Source: Mesotaenium endlicherianum
Taxonomy: Eukaryota > Streptophyta > Zygnematophyceae > Zygnematales > Mesotaeniaceae
DNA: 22,492 bases
Direction: 5' to 3'
Assembly: GCA_009602735.1 (NCBI GenBank)
Contig: WELA01011783.1
Span: forward strand, 1 to 22,492
Positions within the stretch are counted from its first letter, which is position 1. Each line of letters begins with the position of its first letter. This document shows positions 7,069-16,960 of this stretch, one piece after another. Position numbers and translations under genes: made by a program. The notes below the pieces were generated by a model, which was not told where the DNA came from, searched no databases, and saw only the letters and a list, made by a program, of their open reading frames with translations.

Positions 7069-8554
7069 TGCGACGTCCTCGGCGCATGTTAAGCATAAGT
7101 GACGTCATATAAGGAATCGAGCTCACATATACGCTAGAAAAACACACACACACATTTATTATACAAGTTGCAGGTTTTGAACAGGCTCCAAGACGATACT
7201 CATTACTCCAAACTCGCTCGACTTAGTGAAAGCTCCATCGATACATTGGCTCCACACATGGTGTTTCCTAACACAAGTGCATCTTCTCTTCAACTCCTTC
7301 GTCTTGGAATAGGCCAATATCTTCATAAGGGCTGTAACATACTCCCTCCATCATCTCGACATACTCCAAAGCTGGATCCAATGCATAATAGTCCACAATC
7401 ACCAAAATACTCATTCTTCGTTCTCGTGGACAAGTGGCAACTCCTCGTCGCGCCATGTGGCTTACTCGTGGTGCTCTTATAATTTTGACTAGATTACATT
7501 ATGAACCTAATTCCACTATGTTCCTGAACCTTCTGGTACCCTTAGCTACCTCTAGCTCTAAGCCATACTCCTTGTAGAGGTATTGCACTCTCTCACTCGT
7601 GTGCGTGACTCGTGGTGACCTCTCAAGACGCCAAGTGGCACCCCCCTGACTTTTTCTCACATTGTTTGCTTGAAAGTTGTGTAATCTACATAATGTCTCC
7701 CCTCTGAACTTACTGGTATGCTTTGTTTCTCCTGGTTCCAAGCCTAAGACCATGATACCAGATTGCGCCTTCCCTCACACATGTGGCTCGCACGGCAGTC
7801 CAGCAGACCGCCATGTGGCACTGTCAGGACTTAAATTAATATTTTTATTAAAAAAATTACTTTTTCTAAATCTACACCCATAGGACTACCTCTCCACAAA
7901 ATTTCAGAATCTGAATCTAAGTCTAACACTCAAACAAGATCGTCACTTTGTGCCTCACGCTCGTAGGACGCACACGCGCGCAACATGGATAAGGCTCCCG
8001 CGCCTACAAATGGCACATGCTTAAACCCCTAATTCTGAAACTTGACTATGACTCAAGGCAGGCCTCATACTAGGCCTCTCACATCATGTAGGACTTCTAG
8101 TGAAAATATTACCCACTCTCTCCTAAGTAGGCAAAAAGTAGCCAAAATCTGCCAACTTTAAACCTCGCGCTCGCCTACCCGTAAAACCCTCAAACATAGA
8201 CAGATTTGAGTATCTTCCAAGTTCTTGCTCTCAAACTTCTTTCCACTTCACATCTCTTAGTTACAACTGAACTCATGGGACTGGTTTGACCTTGCTTACA
8301 AGCACTATAAACAACTATAACACTCCCCCCCCTCATCATGAAGGTAAGGCGCTTACCACTCGAGTGTCCAAGTCCAGATTTTACGCCTCTCTCGTGCTTG
8401 CTTGTATAGGCGCTGATTCTCCTAGCTTCATGTCCAGGTCTTTGTCATATATCTCCATCTTAGGCAGGACATATCAGCCCCATAACACTTGGTCTCCTCC
8501 TCATAGGTCCATATCCATAAAGTCGTAGTCTCCATCAAGCGACGATAGTAATCT
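7069..8554 (-). other. Non-coding interior of the 4.7-kb element, 3' part
   Basis: No credible protein frame is seen on either strand; open frames are short and lack motifs. A C-rich run at about 8322-8333 gives GATGAGGGGGGGGAGTG on the minus strand. It resembles another polypurine tract and may be a duplicated or older element end. The stretch corresponds in position to integrase and chromodomain of an autonomous relative, but no such similarity is visible. Confidence 0.5.
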
Positions 8555-9300
8555 TCACAAGGCATGAGCGCGTAGTCTCGCTCGTGGTGCACCAAACTCC
8601 ATCATAGTCTTCTCCTTGGCTAGATGCTCACTCCCACATACCTCTGGCTCTTCTTGAAGGTCAGCCTTCACACAAGGCTCCAAGAAACACATCTGGAACG
8701 CCTCCAAGAGCTCCATAACTTGGGCATACGCACATACTCTTAGTGCTTGCACCTCATCTTGTGCACGCACACACGTCGTCTTGCAAGCGGGCTTCTCTTG
8801 AGCTCACTTTCTAGGAGCTCCTCCACTTGAGCAGTTGGGGTCTGCTCTATATATGAGCAAGGGGATCATACACCTCTACTTGCTCCACCGGCGATGTACA
8901 TTCGCCAAGGTTGTTAGGAGGCACGCTTGCTCCGTGTGATGACCGGGCCAAGGTCACCAAAACAAGCGCTTCTCCTTCACCTTCACCTTCCCGCGTCGCT
9001 TCTTTGCTAGCGGGCTGAAGATAGCTACTTGTGGTCATATGTACCTCCACCTAATTCACTACCCTCACTTGACCATACTCCTCCTTGGTCTTCACTTGAC
9101 CCGTGCACTAAAGCACTAGAGGATAGGCTACTCTCTTTGTGCAACTCCTTCCACATGCTTAGCTTCTTGAGTGCACTCTAGCCTTGGTCACCCCAATGAC
9201 ACTTCTTACTACTAAACCCAGCTTGCCTTGGTGCTCTACTTTCACATGAAGAGCTTCCATAGATGCACCAAAATCTGCCCCTTAACTATGCCATCACACA
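8555..9300 (-). pseudogene. Chromovirus protease/linker scraps in the 4.7-kb element
   Basis: Minus-strand translation at about 8850-9050 contains LVLVTLARSSHGASVPPNNLGECTSPVEQV (broken here into LVLVTLARSSHGASV and LGECTSPVEQV). These correspond to [10 protein letters not shown] and [11 protein letters not shown] in the linker of both chromovirus copies. At about 8690-8715 AQVMELLEAFQMCF matches [14 protein letters not shown]. Words related to the protease end (about 9060-9290) are still recognisable in DNA. Stops and frameshifts separate these pieces. They show that the element descends from a chromovirus and was not built from unrelated DNA. Confidence 0.65.
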
Positions 9301-10312
9301 ACTAATGGCACACACGCTTCAAGTGGGAGACATCTCTTGCACTAGCCCTCTTGCACCAACTTCATACCTTGCTTCTTCTTCCACACCANCTATCTTCATC
9401 ATAGCTCTCACCCTGAAGTACTCCATAGTAGTCTCCTCCATAAGAAAAAGAAAAATCTGAACTTGAAAGGCTCCATCTCCACTTATCTTGCTTGAAGAAA
9501 AATCTGGAATACTTCTTCTTGCTCCAAGCCTTCTCCACGGCGCTTTCCTTCACTTGAGGCTTCCTCAATCTCCATNCTTCATCAATCTCCATAAGAATGA
9601 CCAAGCTCCATCATGACTGGTCAACATATCCAGTGGCTATATAGGAGTGATGCAAGGCAACCCAAATCTGGCCACATACTTGGCCAACTTGGTGCAACAC
9701 CTTGGTGCACCCTCTCTTGAGCTTCTCATGAGCTCCTCTTGAGCTTGCGAGTGCTATGCCCGCCAAAGCTCCTAGACTTGCAAGTACACATGCTTGCTAA
9801 GTCCCCGGTTGCCTACCCTTAAAATCTGCTCCACCTTCATTGAAGATCTGAAATAAAGATGGGCACACACTCCTTTCTAGCCACCATCACCTCTATGCTA
9901 AGCCCCCTCACCAAAGAAAGAGCTTAACACTAAAGAGCTTGCATCTTCAAGGAAAAATCCAGCCGTGTGAACTCCAGATTTTCTTCATGCTCATATGTCT
10001 CCATACTCAAGCAAAGGCTGCTCTATATTACTTATATCACTCCCATGCTTGGGCAANCCCATGCTTGGACAACCTTCTTATACTGCAAGGAAGATGTACA
10101 AAAATCTGGTTGCATCCAAGTTAACTCTTCTTGGAGCACCTCCCTCTTCCCATCTTCTCCCTCCTTCAAGAGAGTGAGATGCTAGCTTGCATCAACGTCT
10201 TCATGGCTGCCCTTCGCAACTTATAAATCATCCTTGCTTCTCCTCTCTACCCTCTCAACACTCCTACAAGCATCACCAACCAAAGCTCCTCCTCCAAATG
10301 AAGCAACTAGGT
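9301..10312 (-). other. Interior of the 4.7-kb element, 5' part
   Basis: The position of leader and gag, but no gag core or zinc knuckle is recognised. A minus-strand frame around 9362-9604 is rich in Lys, Ser and aromatic residues and includes two unknown bases; it has no known domain. Short tandem duplications flank the unknown bases at 9576 and 10057. Confidence 0.5.
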
Positions 10313-10325
10313 AGCTCCAATACCA
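10313..10325 (-). other. Primer-binding site of the 4.7-kb element
   Basis: TGGTATTGGAGCT on the minus strand, directly against the LTR end with no spacer base. The same variant of the initiator-Met primer site is used by the family A element. Confidence 0.8.
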
Positions 10326-11038
10326 TGTGAAAGGGAGAAGGGTGCGGGGAGTGCGCCCACACACACTCACGCACCCTCACCCGCGAGTGGAAGCGTGCAC
10401 GAGGGCCTTTCCTAGTTGCATACACAAGGTGGAGTGGCCTGGTGGTATGCCACCCTTGTAAGAGTTAGAGGGCTACATGAGAGAGGAGTGGAAAAGAACT
10501 CACTTTATTAAGAAAAGTCGTGTACAAGATAAGAAGGTTAGACTAGAATAAGCCCCTCTACTTCCTTGTGCTTCCCATGTATCCTTTAACTCTAAGTGTC
10601 CTCTTTAGCAAAGTACCTCCAAAACCTTCTCCTATGGCTCCTTCCATGTAGGTGACCTTACCTAGTTGGACAAGCTAGCACACTCACACGCACACAATCA
10701 CACTCTAGAATAGTTTACTACACAATCCACTAACTCCTCACGGAGTTTCTAGAAATTCCACGATCACTTTGGCACTCTACGTAATTGTACGTACTTTTTG
10801 GAACCCTCATGTTTCAATGTCCTACTTCCTGGACTCCAACCGAAATTTCTGTCACTGGACCTGTCCTTGTCACTAAATAGAATCTGTGACACTAAAAACT
10901 CACTAAAAACTTCCAAAATTCATAACTTTCTCAATACTTGTCCAAATGACTTGAAATAAAGGCCAAAGTTCTTCTAAAATTACACTCTATGCATATAAAA
11001 TACTAGAAAAATACAAACTACACATTCATAACCTTACA
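10326..11038 (-). repeat. 5' LTR of the 4.7-kb element
   Basis: 713 bp, starting TGTAAGGTTATGAATG and ending CTTTCACA on the minus strand. Nearly identical to 6337-7050. The two LTRs are identical when an element inserts, so the few-percent difference dates the insertion as moderately old. Confidence 0.9.
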
Positions 11039-11047
11039 ATGAGGTGA
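11039..11047 (+). repeat. 9-bp direct repeat (right flank of insertion)
   Basis: Second copy of ATGAGGTGA, followed by the resumption of the chromovirus protease frame (ILGQPWLRK). Confidence 0.75.
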
Positions 11048-11532
11048 TATTGGGCCAACCATGGCTGAGGAAAGCCAACCCTCAAGTGCACTGGAGCACA
11101 GGACAAGTGAAGGTCCAAGGGCGTGATGGTCGAATGGAGACAGCGAAACAGGTGGAGGTAGACACGACCACAAGTAACTGTCTTCTGTCGAGCCTGCAAG
11201 TTAAGAAGCTATGCAGGGCGAATCAGGTGAAGGAGATGTACCTTGTTTTGGTGGCCCTGGCCAGGTCATCAGATGGAGCAAGCGTGAATCCTAACAGCCT
11301 GGGCGAATGTACATCGCCGGAGGAGCAAGTAGTGGTGTCTGATCCCCTTGCTCAGAAGGAGCAGAGCCCAACTTCTCAAGAAAAGAAGAAGCCTGTTGAG
11401 ATGCTTGTCCAAATTAAGGCGCTGTTGGAGGAGTTCAAGTGCGTTTTCCTGAGGAGCTACGTGCAGGATTACCTCCACAGAGAGCTAAGGAGCACAAGAT
11501 CGAGTTGGAACCAGGGAGCAAGCCACCAGTGA
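11048..11532 (+). pseudogene. Protease end and linker, right chromovirus copy
   Basis: Continues the protease ([17 protein letters not shown]) and the linker ([24 protein letters not shown]), ending in LLEEFKCVF. One base is missing at about 11445-11450 compared with the left copy (gttttcc against gtatttcc). The frame therefore shifts and meaningless residues run to the stop at 11532. The correct sequence continues in another frame from about 11449. One extra Lys codon is present relative to the left copy near 11385. Confidence 0.85.
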
Positions 11533-12899
11533 GACCCGCCTATCGACAATCGTTTGCGGAGTTGGATGAGTTGAAGAAGCAGCTGACCAAGTTATTGGAG
11601 AAGGGATTCATCCGACCCAGCGAGTCTCCATTTGCAGCGCCAGTCTTATTTGTGAAGAAGAAGGAGGGGACTATGAGGATGTGTGTCGACTACCGGGCTC
11701 TCAACAAGGTCACCATCAAGAACAGGTACCCACTTCCACGAGTAAACGAGTTGATTGACAGGCTTGTCGGGGCGAAGTATTTCTCGAAGATCGACTTGAG
11801 GAGTGGCTATCACCAGGTACAAATTGCGGAAGGAGATGTTCAAAAGACTGCTTTCAGAACTCGCTATGGTTTGTTGGAATTCACAGTCATGCCTTTTGGG
11901 TTGACTAATGCACCTGCTACATTCATGGGACTCATGAATAGTATTTTCAGACCCTATTTGGACCACTTTGTGGTGGTATTTTTGGACAACATCCTGATCT
12001 ATTCGAGGACCTGGGAAGAGCATATGGAGCATCTGAGGAAGATATTGGAGGTCTTGAGAGATCAGAAGTTATATGGGAAGATGAGCAAGTGCGACTTCTG
12101 TCTCAAGGAGATTGAGTTTCTTGGGCACATAGTGGGAGCTGAAGGAGTCAAGGTGCGGCAGAAGAAGGTGCAAGCAGTCAGAGATTGGCCGGTACCTGCT
12201 GATATTCATGAACTCAGGAGTTTCCTCGGCATGGCGAATTATTATCGACGTTTCATTGAAGGATTTGCTAAGGTGTGTGCACCGCTGACGGATACGTTGA
12301 AGAAGCAGGAGAAGTGGCTATGGGGTGACAAGGAGCAGCAAGCATTTGAGAAGATTAAGGAGTTATTGACTCAGGCACCTGTGTTGGCAATGGCCAGTCT
12401 AGAACTTCCTTTCACCATCGTTACGGACGCATCAAACTATGCAGTGGGAGCCATTCTTCTCCAGGACCAAGGCAAGGGATTACAACCTGTGGCATATGAG
12501 AGCAGGAAGTTGAGTCCTGCTGAGCAGAATTATGCAGCACACGAGCGGGAGATGTTGGCTATTATTCAGGCTTTGAGGATTTGGCGATGCTATGTGGACG
12601 GACGGAAGGTGTTCATCAAGACCAACCACAAGAGCTTGGAGAAGTTTATGAAGCAGCCAACGTTGACACCAAGACAGGCAAGGTGGATGGAGTTTCTGCA
12701 ACAATTCGACCACAAGATTGAGTACTTACCTGGGAAGATCAACCCTGCAGACGCTTTATCGAGGAGGTGTGACCTTGCAGCTGTCTCAGTCATCAAGGAG
12801 AGTATGGACTTCAAGGAGAAGCTTAAGAGAATCTATGAGTTTGCTAATGATGAAGCAGCTGAGTTCAACGCGAGTATGCTGAAGAAGGACGGCATATAG
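11449..12899 (+). pseudogene. Reverse transcriptase and RNase H, right chromovirus copy
   Basis: Complete Ty3/Gypsy [48 protein letters not shown] and the YxDD-box region [11 protein letters not shown]. The second Asp of that box is Asn (the left copy has DD). The connection ([20 protein letters not shown]) leads into RNase H with [27 protein letters not shown] (Asn instead of the catalytic Asp) and NPADALSR. Both Asp-to-Asn changes fit C-to-T decay at CpG on the other strand. The frame ends with an in-frame TAG at 12897-12899, after which integrase continues in the same frame. Roughly full length for this domain pair, but catalytically dead. Confidence 0.92.
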
Positions 12900-14276
12900 T
12901 ATTATGGTAATTCCAACAGAGTGGTGGTACCCGACATCAACGAGCTACGAGACTTACTTCTTGCGGAGCATCATGATTGCTTATATGCTGGACACTTTGG
13001 AAGCGAGAAGACGGCAAGCGTGCTAAAGAGGGAGTACTATTGGAGAAATATGGACAAGGACATCGAGGAGTGGATCAAGAGTTGCGATGCGTGCCAGCGA
13101 AACAAGACACCAAATCAAAAGAAGGGAGGAACACTGCAGCCCCTGCCTATTCCAGAGTATCCTTGGGAGCAGATTGCTATGGACTTCATCACGTCGTTAC
13201 CAGTGAGTGGTCAAGGGCACGATGCAATTTGGGTTGTATCTAATAGACTCAGCAAGATGGCTCACTTTATTCCCATGAAGGAGACTTGTACGGCAGCAGA
13301 TGTGGCACGGCTATTCTTTGATCATATTTTCAAGCTACATGGGTTGGCGAAGGTGATTGTTTCAGATCGGGATCCAAGGTTTACTAGCAACTTCTGGCGG
13401 TCATTGTTTCCTTTGATGGAGACCAAGTTGAGTATGAGCACTTCTTATCACCCTCAGACAGACGGGCAGAGTGAGAGACTCAACAGAACTCTGCAAGAGG
13501 TGCTCAGGAGTTTCACTATGGAAGACCCTTCAGAGTGGGACAAGAAGCTACCAGGATTGGAGTTGCCTACAACAACAGCATGCAGGGAAACACCAAGCAG
13601 TCACCATTCGCTATGGTTTATGGGAGAGAAGTATATCATCCAGGGAACATCTTGTTGGAGAAGGCCAAGGAGACTCAGGTTCCTACTACACAAGCTTTTA
13701 TGGAGCAGATGGCCAAGACTTTGGATGTGGCAGACGTGTATTCGGAAGGCACAGGAAGAGCAGGTCAAGCATGCTAACAAGCACAGGAGAGAAGTGACAT
13801 TCCATGTGGGCGACAAAGTACTCTTGTCCACAGAGAACCTACCTTTCACAGGCAAGAGGAAACTGCGGGCACGGTTTACAGGTCCCTTTGTAGTGCTCAA
13901 GCAGGTGAATCCAGTGGCCTACAAGTTGGAACTTCCTTCAGGCTGGCGTATCCATGATGTGTTCCATGTCAGTTGTCTGCGGCCATACGTTGACCCGAAT
14001 GAAGGACATCCAGGACGACTACCTACACCGCCACCACCGGTCGAGATCGATGATGTATTGGAGTATGAAATGGAGGCGATTGTCGGCAATCGACGAGTCA
14101 AGCGAGGTCAACAATTTGTCCAAGAGTATCTGGTGAAGTGGAAAGGCTACCCTGCGGACGACAACACTTGGGAGCCAGAGGCCAACTTGACTCATTGTAA
14201 GAGTAAGTTGAGACGTTATCTGCAGAATGCGTCGAGGACGTCGCATCTTGAGGAGGGGGATGATGTAAGGTCATAG
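12900..14276 (+). pseudogene. Integrase with chromodomain, right chromovirus copy
   Basis: Zinc-binding N-terminus (HHDC...GHFGSEKT...CDACQ), then the catalytic core with MDFI (first Asp), SDRDPRF (second Asp) and SERLNRT (Glu, 35 residues later), a D,D35E triad. Between about 13563 and 13740 the main frame is nonsense. The proper sequence (AYNNSMQGNTKQSPF, VYGREVYHP) lies in the +1 register because one base is lost near 13563 and the frame is restored near 13740. The GPF-type C-terminal domain (GDKVLLSTENLPF, TGPFVVL, FHVSCLRPYV) and a chromodomain (EYLVKWKGYPADDNTWEPEANL, split here as EYLVKWKGYP and NTWEPEANL) follow. The chromodomain directs insertion to heterochromatin in this clade. The stop lies a few bases inside the LTR. 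Confidence 0.92.
14250..14263 (+). other. Polypurine tract of the chromovirus
   Basis: TTGAGGAGGGGGATGA lies directly before the LTR start TGTAAGG and inside the last codons of pol, so coding sequence and plus-strand primer overlap. Confidence 0.75.
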
Positions 14277-15008
14277 GTTTATAAAGTGCATTTTTGAGTT
14301 TCATGAAAGTATGTTTTGATTGTATATTAGTGTAGAGTGCATTTTTGTGGTCATTTTGATATAAAGTTCATCAAATTTGGTCAAGTATTGAGAGAGTCAT
14401 GGATTTCCGAAGTTTAATTAGTTTTGAGGTCGGTTGACGACTGTCCTTGATTCGCGGTGAGCGCGACCGTCGGATTGACCGACAACGTCGACCGATCTGG
14501 CCCGTTAGAATAAACTCGAACCTTCACGTAAGTTCGGCTGACGCGGAGTGCCGAGTAGGTCGATTTACCTGGAAGTTTCGATTTAGCCTAGCGCGTCTAA
14601 GATAGAATATTCTAGTAATGTCGATGCATGTATGTGGACGTCAATTCGGCCCGACACGTCAGATTAGACTGATCTGGTTTACTCACGAATGTTTTGGAAG
14701 GGACGATTTGACGAACACTAAGGAAAATTCGTAACTTCCTCCTAGGGAGGAGCACTTGGGCAGAAAATTATAAATAGGCATAACTTCTTTGTTTCTTATC
14801 AGTTCTCACTTCTATAAATTTCTACGGGTTTGTAATGACAAGGTCTTTCATCCTACAGCATTTGTGAGCAGTTTCTTGCTACTCAAAATGTTGAGCAGTC
14901 TTCCTAGCTTCCTTAGTGACATGCCGCTGCACTCTCTAATATGATTGCAACTGGTTCCTTTCCTCGTGAGTTACTACGCTTCCACTAGGGCACTCTGCCC
15001 CTTTCACT
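14264..15008 (+). repeat. 3' LTR of the chromovirus
   Basis: Starts TGTAAGGTCATAGG. It is similar to the LTRs of the 4.7-kb element at its start, in the block GTCAAGTATTGAGAGAGTCATG, and at its end (CCCCTTTCACT against TCCCTTTCACA). The end is set at about 15008 by this comparison; the terminal A seems mutated to T. A TATA box (TATAAATAGG) lies at 14769-14778. No matching 5' LTR exists in the window. Confidence 0.7.
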
Positions 15009-16094
15009 GAGGATAGGTATATTAATAGAGATAATTATGCAGATTCGCATAAATGACCAATTTTTAGTATACTGAAAGTCACGTGGTCGACTGTGATTTG
15101 GTGAATCAATGTCCTACCAATGTGATTGCACACCTAGGTAGGCGGAGGTGTCTTGACTTAGCTGAACAGTTCGGACTTCAATCCACTGACCAAAAAGATA
15201 GTCGTTATACTTAGATCCGTGAGTCGATCCCAACTAAACGGGTTTCCCACAAAACGGCGCACCTTGCGCGGTCGTCAACCAGGTGGTCTCTAGGTACATA
15301 CCAACCTAGTAATGAGATACTCGCGTATTGGTCTGTGAGCGACATATAACACCACGTATTTTGACGTATTTTCAAAATACTCAAAATACTCGTCCCAAGG
15401 GTAGAAACTACTTTTTGGCGATTTGAAAATGTTACAATGACTTTTTCACTTTCACCACTTTCATATCATAGCATATTGAGTCCTCAACCATTTGCAACCT
15501 ATTGCGCTCAAAGTTTCTAACAAATTTGAAAGTTATAAGCCCTGCCAGTTTTTCCAAGAATCTTGGAGAAACTTAATACACACGTATTTTCATTTTTACA
15601 CGTGTTTTTGCAATACGTATTAGTTATACGTATACTTCAACTACTAACCATAACTAGGCATAGCAGGCTGGGATCTTGTGGCCCCTCACTTTGGACAGTA
15701 GGCTTTACAGTCGGATTTCTACTTGCAAGTCATGTGGTGCATTTTGGTTCATTATTATGACCAGCTTTCACGCAAATTGACATGGCTTTTCGTCTGTGCA
15801 CCAAATTAAGCAAACTAGGACTTTTTGAAAAGGTCTTGTCAACTCGCGTTTGTTGCCGTTAAGTTTGCTCACTTTGGCTAAGCATGGACATATTTATCGC
15901 TTCTGATGTCTCGGGGTCACATAGTGGACAATTTTTATGGTTTTGCACCTAAGTCAGTAGGATGTGTTCTAGCTACATTATGATCATTTGAATGAAAACG
16001 CCTTTGTTATTTAGTGCTCTGATGCTTATATATGCTTGTATGCATGGTGAGCAAGAGGCCATGATTTTCTAAAGGAGAAGCTATAGTCCTCAAA
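15009..16094. other. No recognised gene; short AT-rich inverted repeat
   Basis: AT-rich sequence without a credible coding frame. An imperfect hairpin is formed at 15355-15392, where CGTATTTTGACGTATTTT faces AAAATACTCAAAATACTCG. A second group of tACGTATt words follows at about 15580-15635. Otherwise nothing can be assigned. Confidence 0.5.
16090..16094 (+). repeat. Target-site duplication TCAAA (left)
   Basis: Identical to the five bases after the solo LTR at 17123-17127. This proves insertion followed by LTR-LTR recombination. Confidence 0.85.
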
Positions 16095-16502
16095 TGTAAC
16101 GATCCAAGCTATTCTAGGCGTATTTGGGACGTTTTTCCAATTACCTAAAATACGTTACGCTCTTTATCGATATATTATTTGATACATGATTGCATCTTGA
16201 CCAATTAATCGTCACACGCGTGTGCCAACTAATTCCTGGTCGATTAGCGAAACGACCGAGATGCTATCGCAAAAAGCGTTGTAAAGTAATCCAACTACTT
16301 CGCAATAGTACGACATTACTATTCATATTTTGATTAACTATGAGATGATAACACAATCAATTATGGATTGATTAGATTATCAAATTGACATGATATCGGA
16401 TAATGCACAATTACTTATTTCAGATTAAGATCAAGTCGTTAACCCGAACATAGTCGTAAAACTCAAACGGAACAATAATGCGAGGTTACTTTGCATCCAT
16501 GC

Positions 16503-16556
16503 AGATTCAAACTCGCGACCTCTCGTTTGAGACAATCACATCAAACCAATTGGCAA
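16503..16556 (-). ncRNA. Degenerate antisense tRNA-like module in solo LTR
   Basis: On the minus strand an A-box-like TTGCCAATTGG (16556-16546) and a B-box-like AGTTTGAATCT (16513-16503) are separated by about 32 bp, as in the module at 2729-2800. Both boxes have drifted. The sequence between them (containing AACGAGAGGTCGCG) is recognisably homologous to the other copies. Confidence 0.45.
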
Positions 16557-16609
16557 AGTAGTTATTACGACTACCCGGTCATGATGAAAGGATGGGGGCA
16601 CGACGAACG

Positions 16610-16717
16610 GTCACGTCTATCGAAAATACTCGAAGACACGACCGCGAAAAGTCACGTCTATCGAAAAGTATCAAAGACGTGACTGTTCGAAAGACGTGAC
16701 TACGAACAGTCACGTCT
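16610..16717. repeat. Array of GTCACGTCT inverted repeats
   Basis: GTCACGTCTAT occurs at 16610, 16651 and 16709. Its reverse complement AGACGTGAC occurs at 16675 and 16692. Two perfect 10-bp hairpins result: 16650-16659 with 16675-16684, and 16692-16701 with 16708-16717 (6-base loop). The array sits upstream of the TATA box. Confidence 0.8.
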
Positions 16718-16918
16718 ATTCAAAAGACGCGACTACGCCGATTCGGCGTGAAACGATTTGTTACGATTCGTTGCGATTCGTCGAAAGTTTCAAAACCGCC
16801 ACACGGTGCGATTTTGAGCATTCGGTCAAAATGGTCACATCCATTTGATCATTTTCGTTGACATGACCGGTGCCCTAGGTGGTGACTCGAAGCACTCAAG
16901 TGCCTCACGTTGATCATG

Positions 16919-16960
16919 TATAAATACCTGCGAGAGTCATTGTGAGTGCAACTCTCACAA
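16919..16960 (+). promoter_or_regulatory. LTR core promoter with start-site hairpin
   Basis: TATAAATA at 16919-16926 is followed by the hairpin TTGTGAG / CTCACAA at 16940-16946 and 16954-16960. The arrangement is the same as in the LTR at 2287-3202. Confidence 0.6.

Larger units (their letters stand above)
6337..11038 (-). mobile_element. 4.7-kb LTR element, minus strand, no intact genes
   Basis: Two LTRs (6337-7050 and 10326-11038), about 97-98% identical by eye, flank a 3.3-kb interior. A primer site next to the right LTR and a polypurine tract next to the left LTR show that the element reads on the minus strand. Its polypurine tract and LTR start (GAGGAGGGGGATAA then TGTAAGGT) closely match those of the plus-strand chromovirus (14250-14272), so it belongs to a related family. 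The interior keeps only scraps of chromovirus pol (about 8555-9300), so it is probably non-autonomous or badly decayed. It contains four single unknown bases (6338, 9389, 9576, 10057). Confidence 0.9.
5364..15008 (+). mobile_element. Chromovirus right copy, plus strand, with insertion
   Basis: Order on the plus strand: gag without its N-terminus, zinc knuckle, protease, linker, RT, RNase H, integrase and chromodomain, polypurine tract, 3' LTR. It is split by another element at 6337-11038 (plus a 9-bp duplication to 11047). The 5' LTR and primer site are missing because the copy starts at the foldback junction. It contains at least four stop codons and three frameshifts, and two catalytic Asp-to-Asn changes. 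The whole is a full-length pol relic from a CHD-type chromovirus. Confidence 0.9.

Noticed and set aside
15563..15760. 65-codon frame in the 15-16 kb region
   Set aside because: AT-rich, hydrophobic by composition, no motif and no gene context.
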